In this document: piece by piece, positions 8,026 to 17,175 of the stretch | How positions within the stretch are numbered: position 1 is the first letter of the stretch | How the letters are laid out: each line of letters starts with the position of its first letter | Source: Phycisphaerales bacterium | Lineage (GTDB): Bacteria > Planctomycetota > Phycisphaerae > Phycisphaerales > UBA1924 | Direction: 5' to 3' | NCBI GenBank assembly: GCA_020427395.1 | Contig: JAGQON010000023.1 | Coordinates: 1 to 54,707 of the forward strand | DNA length: 54,707 nucleotides | Made by a program: the position numbers and the translations under genes | The notes under the pieces: generated by a model | What the model saw: only the letters and a program-made list of their open reading frames with translations | Database searches by the model: none | Told to the model about the DNA's origin: nothing

Positions 8026-10194
8026 TCAGGGGCAGCCGGTGGTGTACGCGGTCAGGTAGTCCATGACATCCATCGCGTTGATCTGTAGGTCGCCGTTCAT
8101 GTCGGCGAGCATATCGTCACCGAGGTAGGCCACGACGTAGCTGGACACATCGTAGAAGTTGAGCACGCCGTCGGACTTGAAGTCTGCGGGGCAGGACTTG
8201 AGCCCGTTGAAGTAACGGCGGGCTTCGGTGAACGCCTCGGGACCGGTTGCCAGACCGATGTGACGACCGGGGATGTCGTCGGCCGGCGGGTGGATACCGC
8301 CCCAGATTCGCGAGAGCGAGCACTGATCGGAAGCATCGCGGTAGGAGGCCCACTGCAGGGTCACATCCATCGACGGCCCGTCCTCGAAGACGAGGAACTC
8401 GTTCATCGGCGCTTCGAACTCACCCATGCCGCCCGGGAAGAACTCGCTGCCGGTGAGCAGGGTCATGATCTCGGCGGCACCTCGCGAGTAGGTCGAGTGC
8501 CCTGAGACATAGCCGGGGAACGGCGGTGTCACGAAGCTGGGACGCTGGTATGGCCACCAGTTCTCGGCGAGGATCCAGCCGACACCCGCGACATCGCTGT
8601 CCGGGTTGTTGATGTAGTCCGGGCCCTTCCATGCCTTGATCGCGATCTTGCCTTCGTTGCCGGCAAGGTGCTGGTGACGCTCGCCCGGGGCCGTGGTTTC
8701 AGCGGTCACCACCTCGATGATATCGGGAACAAGGTTGATCCCATTGGGGTGGTAGCTGGGACCGTCGGGGTCGGAGCACTGCCCGTTGTCACACATGGCA
8801 CGGATTGCAGAGACGGGACGGATGTAGTCGTGGTAACCCTTGACGGACCACGACGCGATGGCGATGTCGTGCATGCCGCCGCCGAGCGCGAGGTAGGACT
8901 TCACATCCCACTCGAGTTGATCGAGGACCGGTCCTGAGCCCATGAACTGATTCACGTGGAGCGGGTGATCGCTGACATAGTTGAGGATCGTGAACCAGTG
9001 TCCCGGAGGCGTTTCAGATGCCGGGCCGTCGGCCCAGAACTCGGCCAGAATGCGACCGTAGTCGCCGCGGGGAACGATCTGCGGCTCATACGGCAGACCG
9101 GTCACGGGGTTCGTGTCCCAGCCCTGGCCCCAGTCGCCACCCTCGAGCCACTGGTAGAAGTCCTGCTCGTCGGCGACATCGGGGAGGACCGCGTTACCGA
9201 TCGTCGCGGGGGAGACATCGATCATGACACCATCTGACGGGTCGAGATGGCCGGACCAGATCGCGACCATCTCGTTGCCCCACTTGTAGCGGGCGTCGCC
9301 CTCGCCTCCGATGTACGGCGGGTTTCCAGGGTTATGCCAGACCCACCACTCGAATCCATCACGCTCGAGGATCTCAAGATCGTTCTCATTGAGCGAGAAC
9401 GGAGTCACGAGCCCCCACTCGGGGCTCAGTGCATCGGGGTATCCCGTCGGGATCGGATTGCCGGACTGATCAACAAAGAACTCAAGGGCAAGTGGTTGCC
9501 AGCGGTTGAGGTCGATGATGTCCGGGTTGCCGGGGAACTCGGGGAGCAGCGGCGGATTGACCGGCTCATAGATCAGGTTTGCATAGTTGAGTTGCTCGTT
9601 GGATCCATCGCTGAGTCCATAAGCGATGATCGACTGCGCAATCCGGTTGCCCAGGGCCGCGGGGGTGTCCGCCTGGGTATCGGTGTAGTTGATGTCGTAG
9701 CTGAGGTCCGCCATCAGCGCGTCGTACTCGGGGAACGCAAACGGTGCGGCCGGCGAGTTGAGGAAGCGGTGACGCAGCAGGCGGTACATCGCGTAGCTGA
9801 TCGCCTCATCGCGGGCGGCTTGCGCATCAGCGGCTTCCATCCGCTCGTGGTGGATGACCTGATCGGCGTGGGCGTCGAATGCAGCCCAGGCATCCCACAT
9901 CGCGGCCGAGGTGTGGTAGAGGTTGCGAGCATGGATAGTCGGACGCGCCAGGTCGTGGCGGATCGAGTCCAGCAGGACTTCATTCCAAAGACGAGCGGTG
10001 GAGTGCTGGATGCCACGCTGCGAGTCGAGGTGACGACGGACGGCCGTCGACTCGTGCTCGATGGCACGCATCTTGGTTGTCGGGATCGGGTTGATATCCG
10101 CGTTCTTGGTCACCGTCTGTGCAGTCTGGGCGTTCGTCATCGCGGACGCGATCGCCAAGCCTGCGCACACGGTCAACTTCATCGAGTTCTTCAT
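8026..10194 (-). CDS. Secreted vanadium-dependent haloperoxidase/PAP2-type protein with dockerin
   Basis: 722 residues from the ATG at 10194, chosen because GGGGAGAG lies upstream and a signal peptide (MKNSMKLTVCAGLAIASAMTNA) follows. Vanadium haloperoxidases oxidise halides with hydrogen peroxide, using vanadate held by a conserved set. Here I see K452 and R459-P460 (SVKGYHDYIRP), SGH at 564-566 (FPGYVSGHSTYSRG), and S628-R629 with H635 and D639 (SRIWGGIHPPADD). This matches the Kx6RP / SGH / SRx5HxxxD pattern shared with PAP2 acid phosphatases, so a phosphatase role is not excluded. The C-terminus is a two-repeat dockerin ending TTGCP; its second repeat has INAMDVMDYL instead of NFFDVSAFL. 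It is followed by terminator 7962-7986. Confidence 0.85.
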   Translation of the reverse strand: MKNSMKLTVCAGLAIASAMTNAQTAQTVTKNADINPIPTTKMRAIEHESTAVRRHLDSQRGIQHSTARLWNEVLLDSIRHDLARPTIHARNLYHTSAAMWDAWAAFDAHADQVIHHERMEAADAQAARDEAISYAMYRLLRHRFLNSPAAPFAFPEYDALMADLSYDINYTDTQADTPAALGNRIAQSIIAYGLSDGSNEQLNYANLIYEPVNPPLLPEFPGNPDIIDLNRWQPLALEFFVDQSGNPIPTGYPDALSPEWGLVTPFSLNENDLEILERDGFEWWVWHNPGNPPYIGGEGDARYKWGNEMVAIWSGHLDPSDGVMIDVSPATIGNAVLPDVADEQDFYQWLEGGDWGQGWDTNPVTGLPYEPQIVPRGDYGRILAEFWADGPASETPPGHWFTILNYVSDHPLHVNQFMGSGPVLDQLEWDVKSYLALGGGMHDIAIASWSVKGYHDYIRPVSAIRAMCDNGQCSDPDGPSYHPNGINLVPDIIEVVTAETTAPGERHQHLAGNEGKIAIKAWKGPDYINNPDSDVAGVGWILAENWWPYQRPSFVTPPFPGYVSGHSTYSRGAAEIMTLLTGSEFFPGGMGEFEAPMNEFLVFEDGPSMDVTLQWASYRDASDQCSLSRIWGGIHPPADDIPGRHIGLATGPEAFTEARRYFNGLKSCPADFKSDGVLNFYDVSSYVVAYLGDDMLADMNGDLQINAMDVMDYLTAYTTGCP

Positions 10195-10430
10195 TTGCTG
10201 CTCTCCCCATTCGAAAAGGATGACTGGTGTGTGCCCCCACATGAGGCGTACCTATAAAGTACACGAATCGAGCGTCGAATCAATAAAAAAACAGTCGTTG
10301 ACCTGCAACCGCTGGGATTGTGATGCGTCCGTGTGCATTATCACAGCATGGAATCTTGCTGACATTTGTGTCCGATTCCTTTATCGGCGTAGAATCAGTC
10401 ACAGCCCGGCGGTGGTCGCCGGGTCTGCTC
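10195..10430. other. Region between haloperoxidase gene and ssrA, with possible ssrA promoter
   Basis: 236 bases without a gene. TAGAAT at 10390-10395 could be the -10 box for ssrA, with TTGTGT at 10366-10371 as a weak -35 (18-base spacer). Transcription would start near 10402 and leave a short leader for RNase P to remove. This is a weak assignment. Confidence 0.35.
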
Positions 10431-10780
10431 GGGGCCGAAGTGGCATTCGACCGGGCTGGGAAAGCACAGTGTGGCGTGTCGAGGAGCGTGCTAGCCTCGT
10501 AAAAAGTACGCAACCCAATAACTGCCGAACCGCAGTACGCACTCGCGGCCTAATACGGCCACGGTTCACGCGCCTGACGCCCGATGGGGCGTGTGAACAC
10601 GATCATCGGGCTGGCCGGCACCTGGCGCCTCTTGGGGTGTCGGCGAGGAGGTTTCAAGCGGCTGGACCAAAGCACAGGGCGTCATCTCCCGGTGTGAGGT
10701 CGAGAATAAACAGATGACTACACACGTAGAGGCGCTGCGCGGACAGCTCCGGGACGGGGGTTCGATTCCCCCCGGCTCCA
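10431..10780 (+). ncRNA. ssrA: tmRNA (SsrA)
   Basis: The 5' end GGGGCCG (10431-10437) pairs with CGGCTCC at the 3' end (10773-10779), forming a 7-bp acceptor stem with one G-U pair, followed by discriminator A at 10780. The T-arm GGGGGTTCGATTCCCCC lies just before. Inside is the tag reading frame 10509-10550 followed by TAA, encoding RNPITAEPQYALAA, which ends in the YALAA degradation signal. The resume codon CGC is preceded by AAGTA, matching the A at -4 seen in other tmRNAs. CCA is not encoded and must be added. tmRNA rescues ribosomes stalled on broken mRNA and marks the product for proteolysis. Length is about 350 bases, normal for the family. Confidence 0.93.
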
Positions 10781-10814
10781 TTTCTGTAAGGCTTACAAAG
10801 CTGATGCGAACTCA

Positions 10815-10845
10815 GAATCCCCCAGAGAACTGCTCTGGGGGATTC
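10815..10845 (+). terminator. Terminator-like hairpin after ssrA
   Basis: GAATCCCCCAGAG (10815-10827) and CTCTGGGGGATTC (10833-10845) form a perfect 13-bp stem with loop AACTG. Only a weak T-rich stretch follows. It sits between ssrA and the convergent gene at 10874 and may serve both. Confidence 0.65.
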
Positions 10846-10873
10846 GTGTTCAACTGGGGATCGCTGGATGTGA

Positions 10874-11677
10874 TCAGTCCCTGACTGGGAAAGTATTCGA
10901 GGCCCAGAAGCTCTCCCAGTCCGCCTCGGTGCTGTTCTCGGCGCGGACGATATGCAGGGTTGTCAGCATCCAGTTGCCCGGCTCGGCATCGAACTCGATC
11001 ATCCCGTCTGCGTCGGATTCCAGCTCGATCAGTTGATCTGGATGTGCCATGCTGGCTGCGACAACACGGATGCCTGCCACGGGCTCGTTCTCGAACTCGA
11101 TCAGTGCTTTCACCCGCGGTGTCTCGGAGTCTGATTGAATGTCCGTCAGGATGATCTCGAGTGGCAGTCCCGTGTCATGGTCAACATCGCTGGCATCTAG
11201 TTTCTCGTTGCTGATCAGGATGACCGATTTGGCGCACCGGGAGTAGATCTCTCGGCCGGGCAAGTCTGATTCGCCGAGTGTTTCGCGGCGTTGTTCGATC
11301 TCTCCGAGCCCCTCCTCTCGCAGGTAGGCCGTGAACTTCTCGGGCGGCAGATTGTTCTGATAGTGATCGGTGTGGTAGACGATCACCCCCGCGTGCTCCG
11401 GGCGGAGGTAGGCATCGGTTGTGCCGTGAAGACCGGCGACGGGCACGGGCTCGTGATCAGGGTGAAAGAGCTCGTATCGGCGGATCATCGGCGAGTTGCG
11501 TGCGACGGGGTCGCCCTGGTATCGCTCGCCGTGCATCAGTGAGAGCTGGAGCAGCTCATGCTGGTTGATCACTTGAGAGACGGGCTGGATCCAGAACTCG
11601 TGAGCTTCAGCGGACACACTGAGTGTCATGATTGCTGCGAGGATGGAGAGGCAACTGCGGCGGATGTTGATGTTCAT
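10874..11677 (-). CDS. DUF4198-type exported protein
   Basis: 267 residues with signal peptide (MNINIRRSCLSILAAIMTLSVSAEA); cleavage before HEFW puts a histidine at the mature N-terminus. The start HEFWIQPVSQ and beta-sandwich character match the DUF4198 family, periplasmic proteins in some bacteria next to nickel or cobalt uptake genes. An N-terminal His and the buried histidines would suit metal binding, but no transport gene is nearby. The C-terminal part (DADGMIEFDAEPGNWMLTTL) resembles a CNA-B-like beta domain. It has no dockerin. Spacing to the DUF4331 gene upstream is 73 bases on the same strand, so they may be co-transcribed. Confidence 0.75.
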   Translation of the reverse strand: MNINIRRSCLSILAAIMTLSVSAEAHEFWIQPVSQVINQHELLQLSLMHGERYQGDPVARNSPMIRRYELFHPDHEPVPVAGLHGTTDAYLRPEHAGVIVYHTDHYQNNLPPEKFTAYLREEGLGEIEQRRETLGESDLPGREIYSRCAKSVILISNEKLDASDVDHDTGLPLEIILTDIQSDSETPRVKALIEFENEPVAGIRVVAASMAHPDQLIELESDADGMIEFDAEPGNWMLTTLHIVRAENSTEADWESFWASNTFPVRD

Positions 11678-11750
11678 GTTCGTTCTCGCGATGGGTGTGA
11701 AGACACCTGCTGACCGTTCGGCCAGCGGGCGTGGATTGATCGAGTGGTGA

Positions 11751-13334
11751 TTAGTTGTTGCTGGACTGGTAGGCGCTGAGGAATGCGCTTACATCATAGA
11801 AGTTGATCGTCCCGTCACGGTTGATGTCAGCGAGCTCAAAGTCTGTGAGCCCGGAGTCTTTGCGGTTGAATGTGCCCGAATGGGGCGTGGCCGCGTAGGG
11901 GAAGACATTGTTGTACGCGATATCGTTTCCGGGCGAGTTATCGCCAACGACGGTGATGGTGTCGTAGCTCGGACCTGATGCGATCGCGGTCAGGGCGATA
12001 TCGATAACATCATCACCGAAGCGTCGGCCGTTGGGCCAGCCACTCGAGACTCCGCCCGTCGTATCGCCGCCGACGAAGCCGAATCGGGAGTAGCCCTCTT
12101 CACCAGGCAGACGGACCGGCCCGGTCTGGGTTGACACACGGAGCACATCGGGGATGAAGACCGCGACCAGGTCGGCCCGGTCCTCGGTCTGGAAGCTGGT
12201 GCCGAACACGGTGTTGATCAGCAGCGCGAGTTCCGGGTTCGATGCGTAAGTTGAGAACTGCGAATCGTCTGTTGGTTGCAGCGCGTTGTAGCGGTCCTTG
12301 TCCGCGAATGGCACGAGCGCTTCGTTGAAGAGCGGGTTGCCGAGGCGGTTGACCTGAACGAGATTTCCGTAGGAGTTGATATCGTCGCCGGCTTCGCGGA
12401 TCGTGATCGATGATCGCCCGACGGAGGCGAATACGCCCACGCCCATCTGCGGCCCGAAGAACGGATCGTTGTACTCGAACTCGGGGAGCTGATCGAGGGG
12501 GATCTGGATGCCGTAGGTCAGCACATTGAAGCCCTTGAACCCATCGACACCATCGCCGTCCTGACCGAGCCCATCGCCGAGATCGCCGTTATTGTCGAGG
12601 ATGCGGATGTTGAGCAGGTCGAAGATCCCCGGAACATCGGCGTAGAAGCCGTCGTCACGCGGGCCCGCGAAGACCGCACATCCATCGATGGTGTCCGCGA
12701 TCGCGTCCCTGGTATACGCATCGAGCTCGCCGTAGCTGGTGGCACCGGAGACGGCGCGCCCTGCGTCATCGTTGTAGAGCGGGGTGGTGTTCTTCCCGAC
12801 ATTCGGCGGCGCGACGACCTGATTGTTCACGGTGACCACCGCGGTATCGTTCCCGGGGATCTGGCGGGCCACGGAGTAACGCTGGGTGTAGTTCTGGCGT
12901 GCGTCGTCGATCTGCAGGATCGGGCCGACCTCGGTACCCAGCCCGTAGGAGAGTATGGTGTTGGGGTTCTTGTAGCCGGCATCCTCGGGCGAGAACCTGA
13001 AGTCGTAGCTGCGGACGATCTCGCCCGTCGTCGGGTTGGTGATGTGCAGTGAATAGACCGCATCATGGGCGAAGCGCTCGTAATGCGGGCCGTCTCCCGG
13101 TTCGGAGAAGGGCCTGACATTGGCGATGACATTCAGCACCTGGACCGAAGGATCATCGTACTTGGTCCCAACAAACGCGTAGACATCGGTGAGGTTCGCC
13201 TGCGGGTCCTGCTTGATGAGCGGTGCATCGTTATGGCTCGATGCCTCGGCGATCGGGGTCGTGATGTTGATCAGCGAGCCGGCTGCAAAGAATAGTGCGC
13301 TGGCACCCATGAGTGATTTGGTGAGTGTTTTCAT
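11751..13334 (-). CDS. DUF4331 family exported protein with single dockerin repeat
   Basis: 527 residues from the ATG at 13334, chosen over an upstream in-frame ATG (13517) because an AGGA sequence and a signal peptide (MKTLTKSLMGASALFFAAGS) fit. The mature start ASSHNDAPLIKQDPQANLTDVYAFVG is the DUF4331 signature. DUF4331 proteins are secreted and their function is not well known. The last ~25 residues (DINRDGTINFYDVSAFLSAY) form only one EF-hand-like dockerin repeat, lacking both the flanking Cys and the GCP end. This is a half-module compared with the 22 two-repeat proteins in the window. Either it is an ancestral form or it has been truncated. Confidence 0.85.
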   Translation of the reverse strand: MKTLTKSLMGASALFFAAGSLINITTPIAEASSHNDAPLIKQDPQANLTDVYAFVGTKYDDPSVQVLNVIANVRPFSEPGDGPHYERFAHDAVYSLHITNPTTGEIVRSYDFRFSPEDAGYKNPNTILSYGLGTEVGPILQIDDARQNYTQRYSVARQIPGNDTAVVTVNNQVVAPPNVGKNTTPLYNDDAGRAVSGATSYGELDAYTRDAIADTIDGCAVFAGPRDDGFYADVPGIFDLLNIRILDNNGDLGDGLGQDGDGVDGFKGFNVLTYGIQIPLDQLPEFEYNDPFFGPQMGVGVFASVGRSSITIREAGDDINSYGNLVQVNRLGNPLFNEALVPFADKDRYNALQPTDDSQFSTYASNPELALLINTVFGTSFQTEDRADLVAVFIPDVLRVSTQTGPVRLPGEEGYSRFGFVGGDTTGGVSSGWPNGRRFGDDVIDIALTAIASGPSYDTITVVGDNSPGNDIAYNNVFPYAATPHSGTFNRKDSGLTDFELADINRDGTINFYDVSAFLSAYQSSNN

Positions 13335-13554
13335 CTCGTGTCCTCGTACAGAGAAAGTTTCTGGGAGTGCACGGCGTGTGCACGGGACACCCGTGACGAT
13401 CGACAACGCGTCGATCGCGGCGTGCTCGAAAGCAAGAACGGGCTCTCCCTCTTCACCGCTTTCGGAATCAGCAAGCAGGGTGTTTTTGTGAAACGAGGAA
13501 AGTCTCCTTGATGGCATCTCATGCGGCTCCGGTGCCCGTGCCGATAGTGCTCCA

Positions 13555-14352
13555 ATGCAGGCGCACCATTCAACTCAAAGCAGGGCGGTCATCTTTGCGA
13601 CCGGGTGCGGGCGCAGCGGGACGACCGCGATGCGATCGGCTCTCTCAGCCCATCCGGGTGTGCTCAGCTCGAACACCGAGAACAACATGGTGGGCGACCT
13701 GCTGCTGGCCTGCGATATCAACGCCACGATCGAGAGCCGGCGGGTTGCCATGCAAATGACCGAGGAGGAACACAACCGGCGCTTCGCGGATTTTGTCCTC
13801 GATCTTGTGTTCCCGGATACTGATCAAGTGGACTCCTCGCGTGTGCCGCTGCTGGCGAGCTATATGACGCCGCAGATCGCTGAGCGAGCCGCCCGGATGT
13901 ATCCGGGGTCGCGGTTTGTGTGCATGCTTCGGGATGGTGTGGCGACCATCGAGTCGCGCATGGCGCACTCAACCTTCGGGCAGCAGTCCTTCCAGGCCCA
14001 GTGCGAGAAGTGGGCTACATGGGGCTCGTTCTATCGCTGGGCGATGGAGCGAGAGGACTGCCTGATTGTTCGCCATGAGCAACTGCTCGTGGACCCGGAC
14101 GGGTGTATGACCCGCGTGCTGGGCTTCCTGGGCTTGGAGCCGAACTCTGCACCGATCGAGACCCTCCGCACACACCGCTATCACCCGACCCCCGACGCAG
14201 AGCGACCCAGGTGGGCATCGTGGCCCGACGAGGATCGACGGACATTCGAACGGATTTGTGGGGAATGGATGCGTGCTTATGGGTACGCGATACCTTGGGG
14301 ACACGCTGGCGAGACTCAGGCGGCTCGATGCGATGAGCGGCCGCCTCTGTAA
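13555..14352 (+). CDS. Sulfotransferase family protein
   Basis: 265 residues. The N-terminus AVIFATGCGRSGTTAMRSAL contains the GRSGTT phosphosulfate-binding loop for PAPS, and FVCMLRDGVATIESR is the second PAPS contact. CLIVRHEQLLVDPDGCMTRVLGFLGL is the family's C-terminal block. It likely transfers a sulfuryl group from PAPS to a saccharide or protein; the acceptor is unknown. It is the only gene here pointing right between 10.8 and 54 kb. Its last 37 bases overlap the convergent histidine kinase gene. The start has no clear ribosome binding site. Confidence 0.8.
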   Translation: MQAHHSTQSRAVIFATGCGRSGTTAMRSALSAHPGVLSSNTENNMVGDLLLACDINATIESRRVAMQMTEEEHNRRFADFVLDLVFPDTDQVDSSRVPLLASYMTPQIAERAARMYPGSRFVCMLRDGVATIESRMAHSTFGQQSFQAQCEKWATWGSFYRWAMEREDCLIVRHEQLLVDPDGCMTRVLGFLGLEPNSAPIETLRTHRYHPTPDAERPRWASWPDEDRRTFERICGEWMRAYGYAIPWGHAGETQAARCDERPPL

Positions 14353-17033
14353 TAACTCCGGCAGGTGGCGATGAGCTTCTCCCGATCGATCGGCTTGGCA
14401 AGGTACTCATTGCAGCCTACTTGAAGGCATCGTTCACGGTCGCTCGACATCGCGTGCGCGGTCAGGGCGATGATGGGCAGCAAACAACCTGAGCTGCGCA
14501 GTTGTGCGGTTGCTTCGTAGCCGTCCATCTCTGGCATCTGCACATCCATGAGGATCAGGTCGTACGCCTCGGGATGGGCGCGTATCTCCTCGATCGCGTG
14601 TCGTCCATTCTCGGCGATCTGAACCTCTGCCCCGGCTCGTTTGAGCAGCAGCTTGATGAGTTTCTGATTGTCTGGCCCGTCCTCGACCAGAAGGATCCGA
14701 CAGTCCTGGAGCGGGAGAACACTATTGTCTTCCGGCTCGATCGGCGTGCTTGTGCCGGTGCGGTGCCGGTGCTCGATCCGGCTTGAGTTGGCTGCAACTG
14801 AGAAAGTGAAGGTGCTGCCCTCGCCCAGCGTCGATTCGATCTTGATATCACCGCCCAGCAGTTCCGCGAGCATGCTGGAGATCCGCAGCCCCAGCCCGGT
14901 GCCGCCGAACCTGCGTGCCGTTGAGCCGTCCGCCTGGCTAAAGGACTCGAACGCGGCGATCCGTTCGCGTTGCTCCTGCGTCAGACCGATGCCGGTATCG
15001 CTCACGCTGACGATCAGCTTATCTTCGATACGATCGTGCCCGAGGCGGAGCGTGATCGAGCCCTTCTCGGTGAACTTGATCGCGTTGCTCATCAGGTTGA
15101 GCACGATCTGACGGATACGGGTGGGGTCGGTGAGGACGAGCTCCGGCATATCGGGCATGATCTCGAGTACGATCTCAAGCCCCTTACCCGCGGCGTTGGG
15201 GGTCATCAGCGTCATCACTTCGTTTGCAATCGTGGTCGGGTTCGTGGGGAGCATCTCGATATGGAGCTTGCCCGATTCGATTTTGGAGAGATCGAGGATG
15301 TCGTTGATCACGGTCATCAGGTGCGTGGCGTTTTCCTTGATTGTCCTGATGTGATCGGAGAAATCCAGCGCGCTGGTGGCAGGATCAAGGATGAGGTCGG
15401 TGTAGCCCAGGATGGCGGTCATGGGTGTGCGGATTTCATGGCTCATATTCGCGAGGAACTCGCTCTTGGCCTTGTTGGCGTGCTCCGTCTCACGCACGGC
15501 CCGCTTGAGCCCTTCACGGATGTGCAGCTGCTCGATCTCCGCCGCGGCCCGTGCGCCGAAGATCCGCAGCGTCGGCTCGAGCTGGTAACTCGATGGGATC
15601 GGGCTGGTGTGCAGAATGACCAGAAGCCCGACCGTGACGCCCTGGCTGTTCTGGAGTCGCACGCTCGCGTAGCTCCGGGCGCCCATCTCACTGAGCATGA
15701 TGTCCCTCGGGAACCGCTCGGCGATGCGGTCCTGAAACTCTGTGTACGGCTGCGTCGCGGCGATCGCGCACGGGGTGCCGACGAGATCGTACCGAAGCGT
15801 TGAGACCGGCCGTCCAGACTCGATCCCGCCGATCAGCTCGGCGTATGTCGAGTTTTCGCCGTCGGGCAGGCTCATGACGGCCGCGAACTCCACGCCGTAG
15901 AGCTCGGCGATGTGTACGCAGATATCCTCGCAAGTCTCCTTGAGCGATGATTTGACCTCGACCTCGATAACCTGCTCGAGCGCGATGTTGAATCGCTTGA
16001 GGTGGTCGATATCGAGATGGACACCAACCATCCGTGCGGGCTTCCCGTTCGCATCACGATCGACAATCTCCCCGATGTCGCGGATCCAGAGCCACCCACC
16101 ATCTTTCTTGCGGAGGCGGTGCTCGTTGACATACACCGGCGTCTGCCCGTCGAGATGCCGCCCGATGTCGGCGATGGCCTCGTCGAGCTGGTCGGGGTGG
16201 CAGAGCCGCTTCCATGTCTCGATCGTCATGGGCAGTTCGCCTGGGGCGTAACCGAGCATGGTGTAAAAAGTATCGCTGAAATAGGTCTCGTTCGTGCTCA
16301 GGTCCCAATCCCAGAGCCCGATGTTCCCGGCCCGCATGGCCATATCGAGGCGTCCTTCGAGCAGCTTCTTGTGCGTGATATTCACACGCAGCGAGATGTA
16401 TCCTTCGATCCGCCCGTCGTTGCCAAACTGCGGCATGTTGATCGAATCGACCCAGTAGAGCGACCCATCCTTTGCACGGTTGCACACCTCAGCACGCCAC
16501 ACCTTCCCCGAGGCGAGCGTCGCCCACATCTGCTTCCAGAACGCCTTGTGGTGGTAGCCGGAGTTGAGGACGCGATGGTTCTGCCCGATGAGTTCATCTC
16601 GTGAGTAGCCGCTCACCTGGCAGAAACCATTGTTGACATCGATGATCTTGCCCGTGCGATCAGTGATCGAGAAGAGCGTGTGCTCCTCGATCATGGATCG
16701 GAGCGCATTGAGTTTGCCTACCAGTTGCTCGCGTTCCTCCGCCCAGTCCCGATGCACGCGAGCGCGGTGCATGATCATGGGTGCACAGATCAGCGAGAGC
16801 ACGATCGGATCGATGACCAAAGCGAAGCGTGCAGGCACAGGCACGATCATGAACAGCCCCATCACGAGCAGTTCAATCATGCCCACGATCAGGAAGATCT
16901 CGACGAGGAACCGTCTCCAGGATGGGAGTCGCGCTGCAGCCACGAGTTGGCTATCGGGAGGTCGAATCACCCACTCAAGCAGCGATTTGCGAGTGATGGA
17001 AGTCCATTCTTGCGAGATAGAAATTCTCGCCAA
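14316..17033 (-). CDS. Hybrid sensor histidine kinase with PAS, GAF and receiver domains
   Basis: 905 residues if translation begins at the TTG at 17033; an in-frame stop lies just upstream and no ATG fits well. Order: two membrane helices (about 42-64 and 70-88); PAS 1 (about 110-225); PAS 2 with PAC (about 228-345); a GAF-like domain (about 350-505); HisKA with phospho-acceptor His532 in the SHEIRTPMTAILGY block; HATPase (about 620-745) with SNAIKFTEKG, SDTGIGL and FGGTGLGLRIS; and a receiver with Asp830 (LILMDVQMPEMDG). It senses an unknown signal through the PAS/GAF part and phosphorylates its own receiver. No cognate response regulator is in the window. It overlaps the sulfotransferase gene by 37 bases. 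Confidence 0.9.
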   Translation of the reverse strand: MARISISQEWTSITRKSLLEWVIRPPDSQLVAAARLPSWRRFLVEIFLIVGMIELLVMGLFMIVPVPARFALVIDPIVLSLICAPMIMHRARVHRDWAEEREQLVGKLNALRSMIEEHTLFSITDRTGKIIDVNNGFCQVSGYSRDELIGQNHRVLNSGYHHKAFWKQMWATLASGKVWRAEVCNRAKDGSLYWVDSINMPQFGNDGRIEGYISLRVNITHKKLLEGRLDMAMRAGNIGLWDWDLSTNETYFSDTFYTMLGYAPGELPMTIETWKRLCHPDQLDEAIADIGRHLDGQTPVYVNEHRLRKKDGGWLWIRDIGEIVDRDANGKPARMVGVHLDIDHLKRFNIALEQVIEVEVKSSLKETCEDICVHIAELYGVEFAAVMSLPDGENSTYAELIGGIESGRPVSTLRYDLVGTPCAIAATQPYTEFQDRIAERFPRDIMLSEMGARSYASVRLQNSQGVTVGLLVILHTSPIPSSYQLEPTLRIFGARAAAEIEQLHIREGLKRAVRETEHANKAKSEFLANMSHEIRTPMTAILGYTDLILDPATSALDFSDHIRTIKENATHLMTVINDILDLSKIESGKLHIEMLPTNPTTIANEVMTLMTPNAAGKGLEIVLEIMPDMPELVLTDPTRIRQIVLNLMSNAIKFTEKGSITLRLGHDRIEDKLIVSVSDTGIGLTQEQRERIAAFESFSQADGSTARRFGGTGLGLRISSMLAELLGGDIKIESTLGEGSTFTFSVAANSSRIEHRHRTGTSTPIEPEDNSVLPLQDCRILLVEDGPDNQKLIKLLLKRAGAEVQIAENGRHAIEEIRAHPEAYDLILMDVQMPEMDGYEATAQLRSSGCLLPIIALTAHAMSSDRERCLQVGCNEYLAKPIDREKLIATCRSYYRGGRSSHRAA

Positions 17034-17124
17034 CTTATCGGGCGTGACCTAAATGTGGTGCATGAACACGATCAAAGCCCCGGATCTCTTGCGGCACGCA
17101 CACCGCAGGCAGATATTGAAAAAA

Positions 17125-17143
17125 CCCGGCGCTAAGCGCCGGG
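17125..17143 (-). terminator. Intrinsic terminator after gene 17176
   Basis: CCCGGCGC and GCGCCGGG with a 3-base loop. Read on the minus strand it is followed by TTTTTT. It lies 32 bases beyond the stop at 17176. Confidence 0.85.
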
Positions 17144-17175
17144 CTCGTGGAGAAGTCGATGTTCAGATCACCCGA

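Noticed and set aside
10061..10717. 218-codon plus-strand ORF
   Set aside because: It is antisense to the haloperoxidase start and runs through the tmRNA structure.
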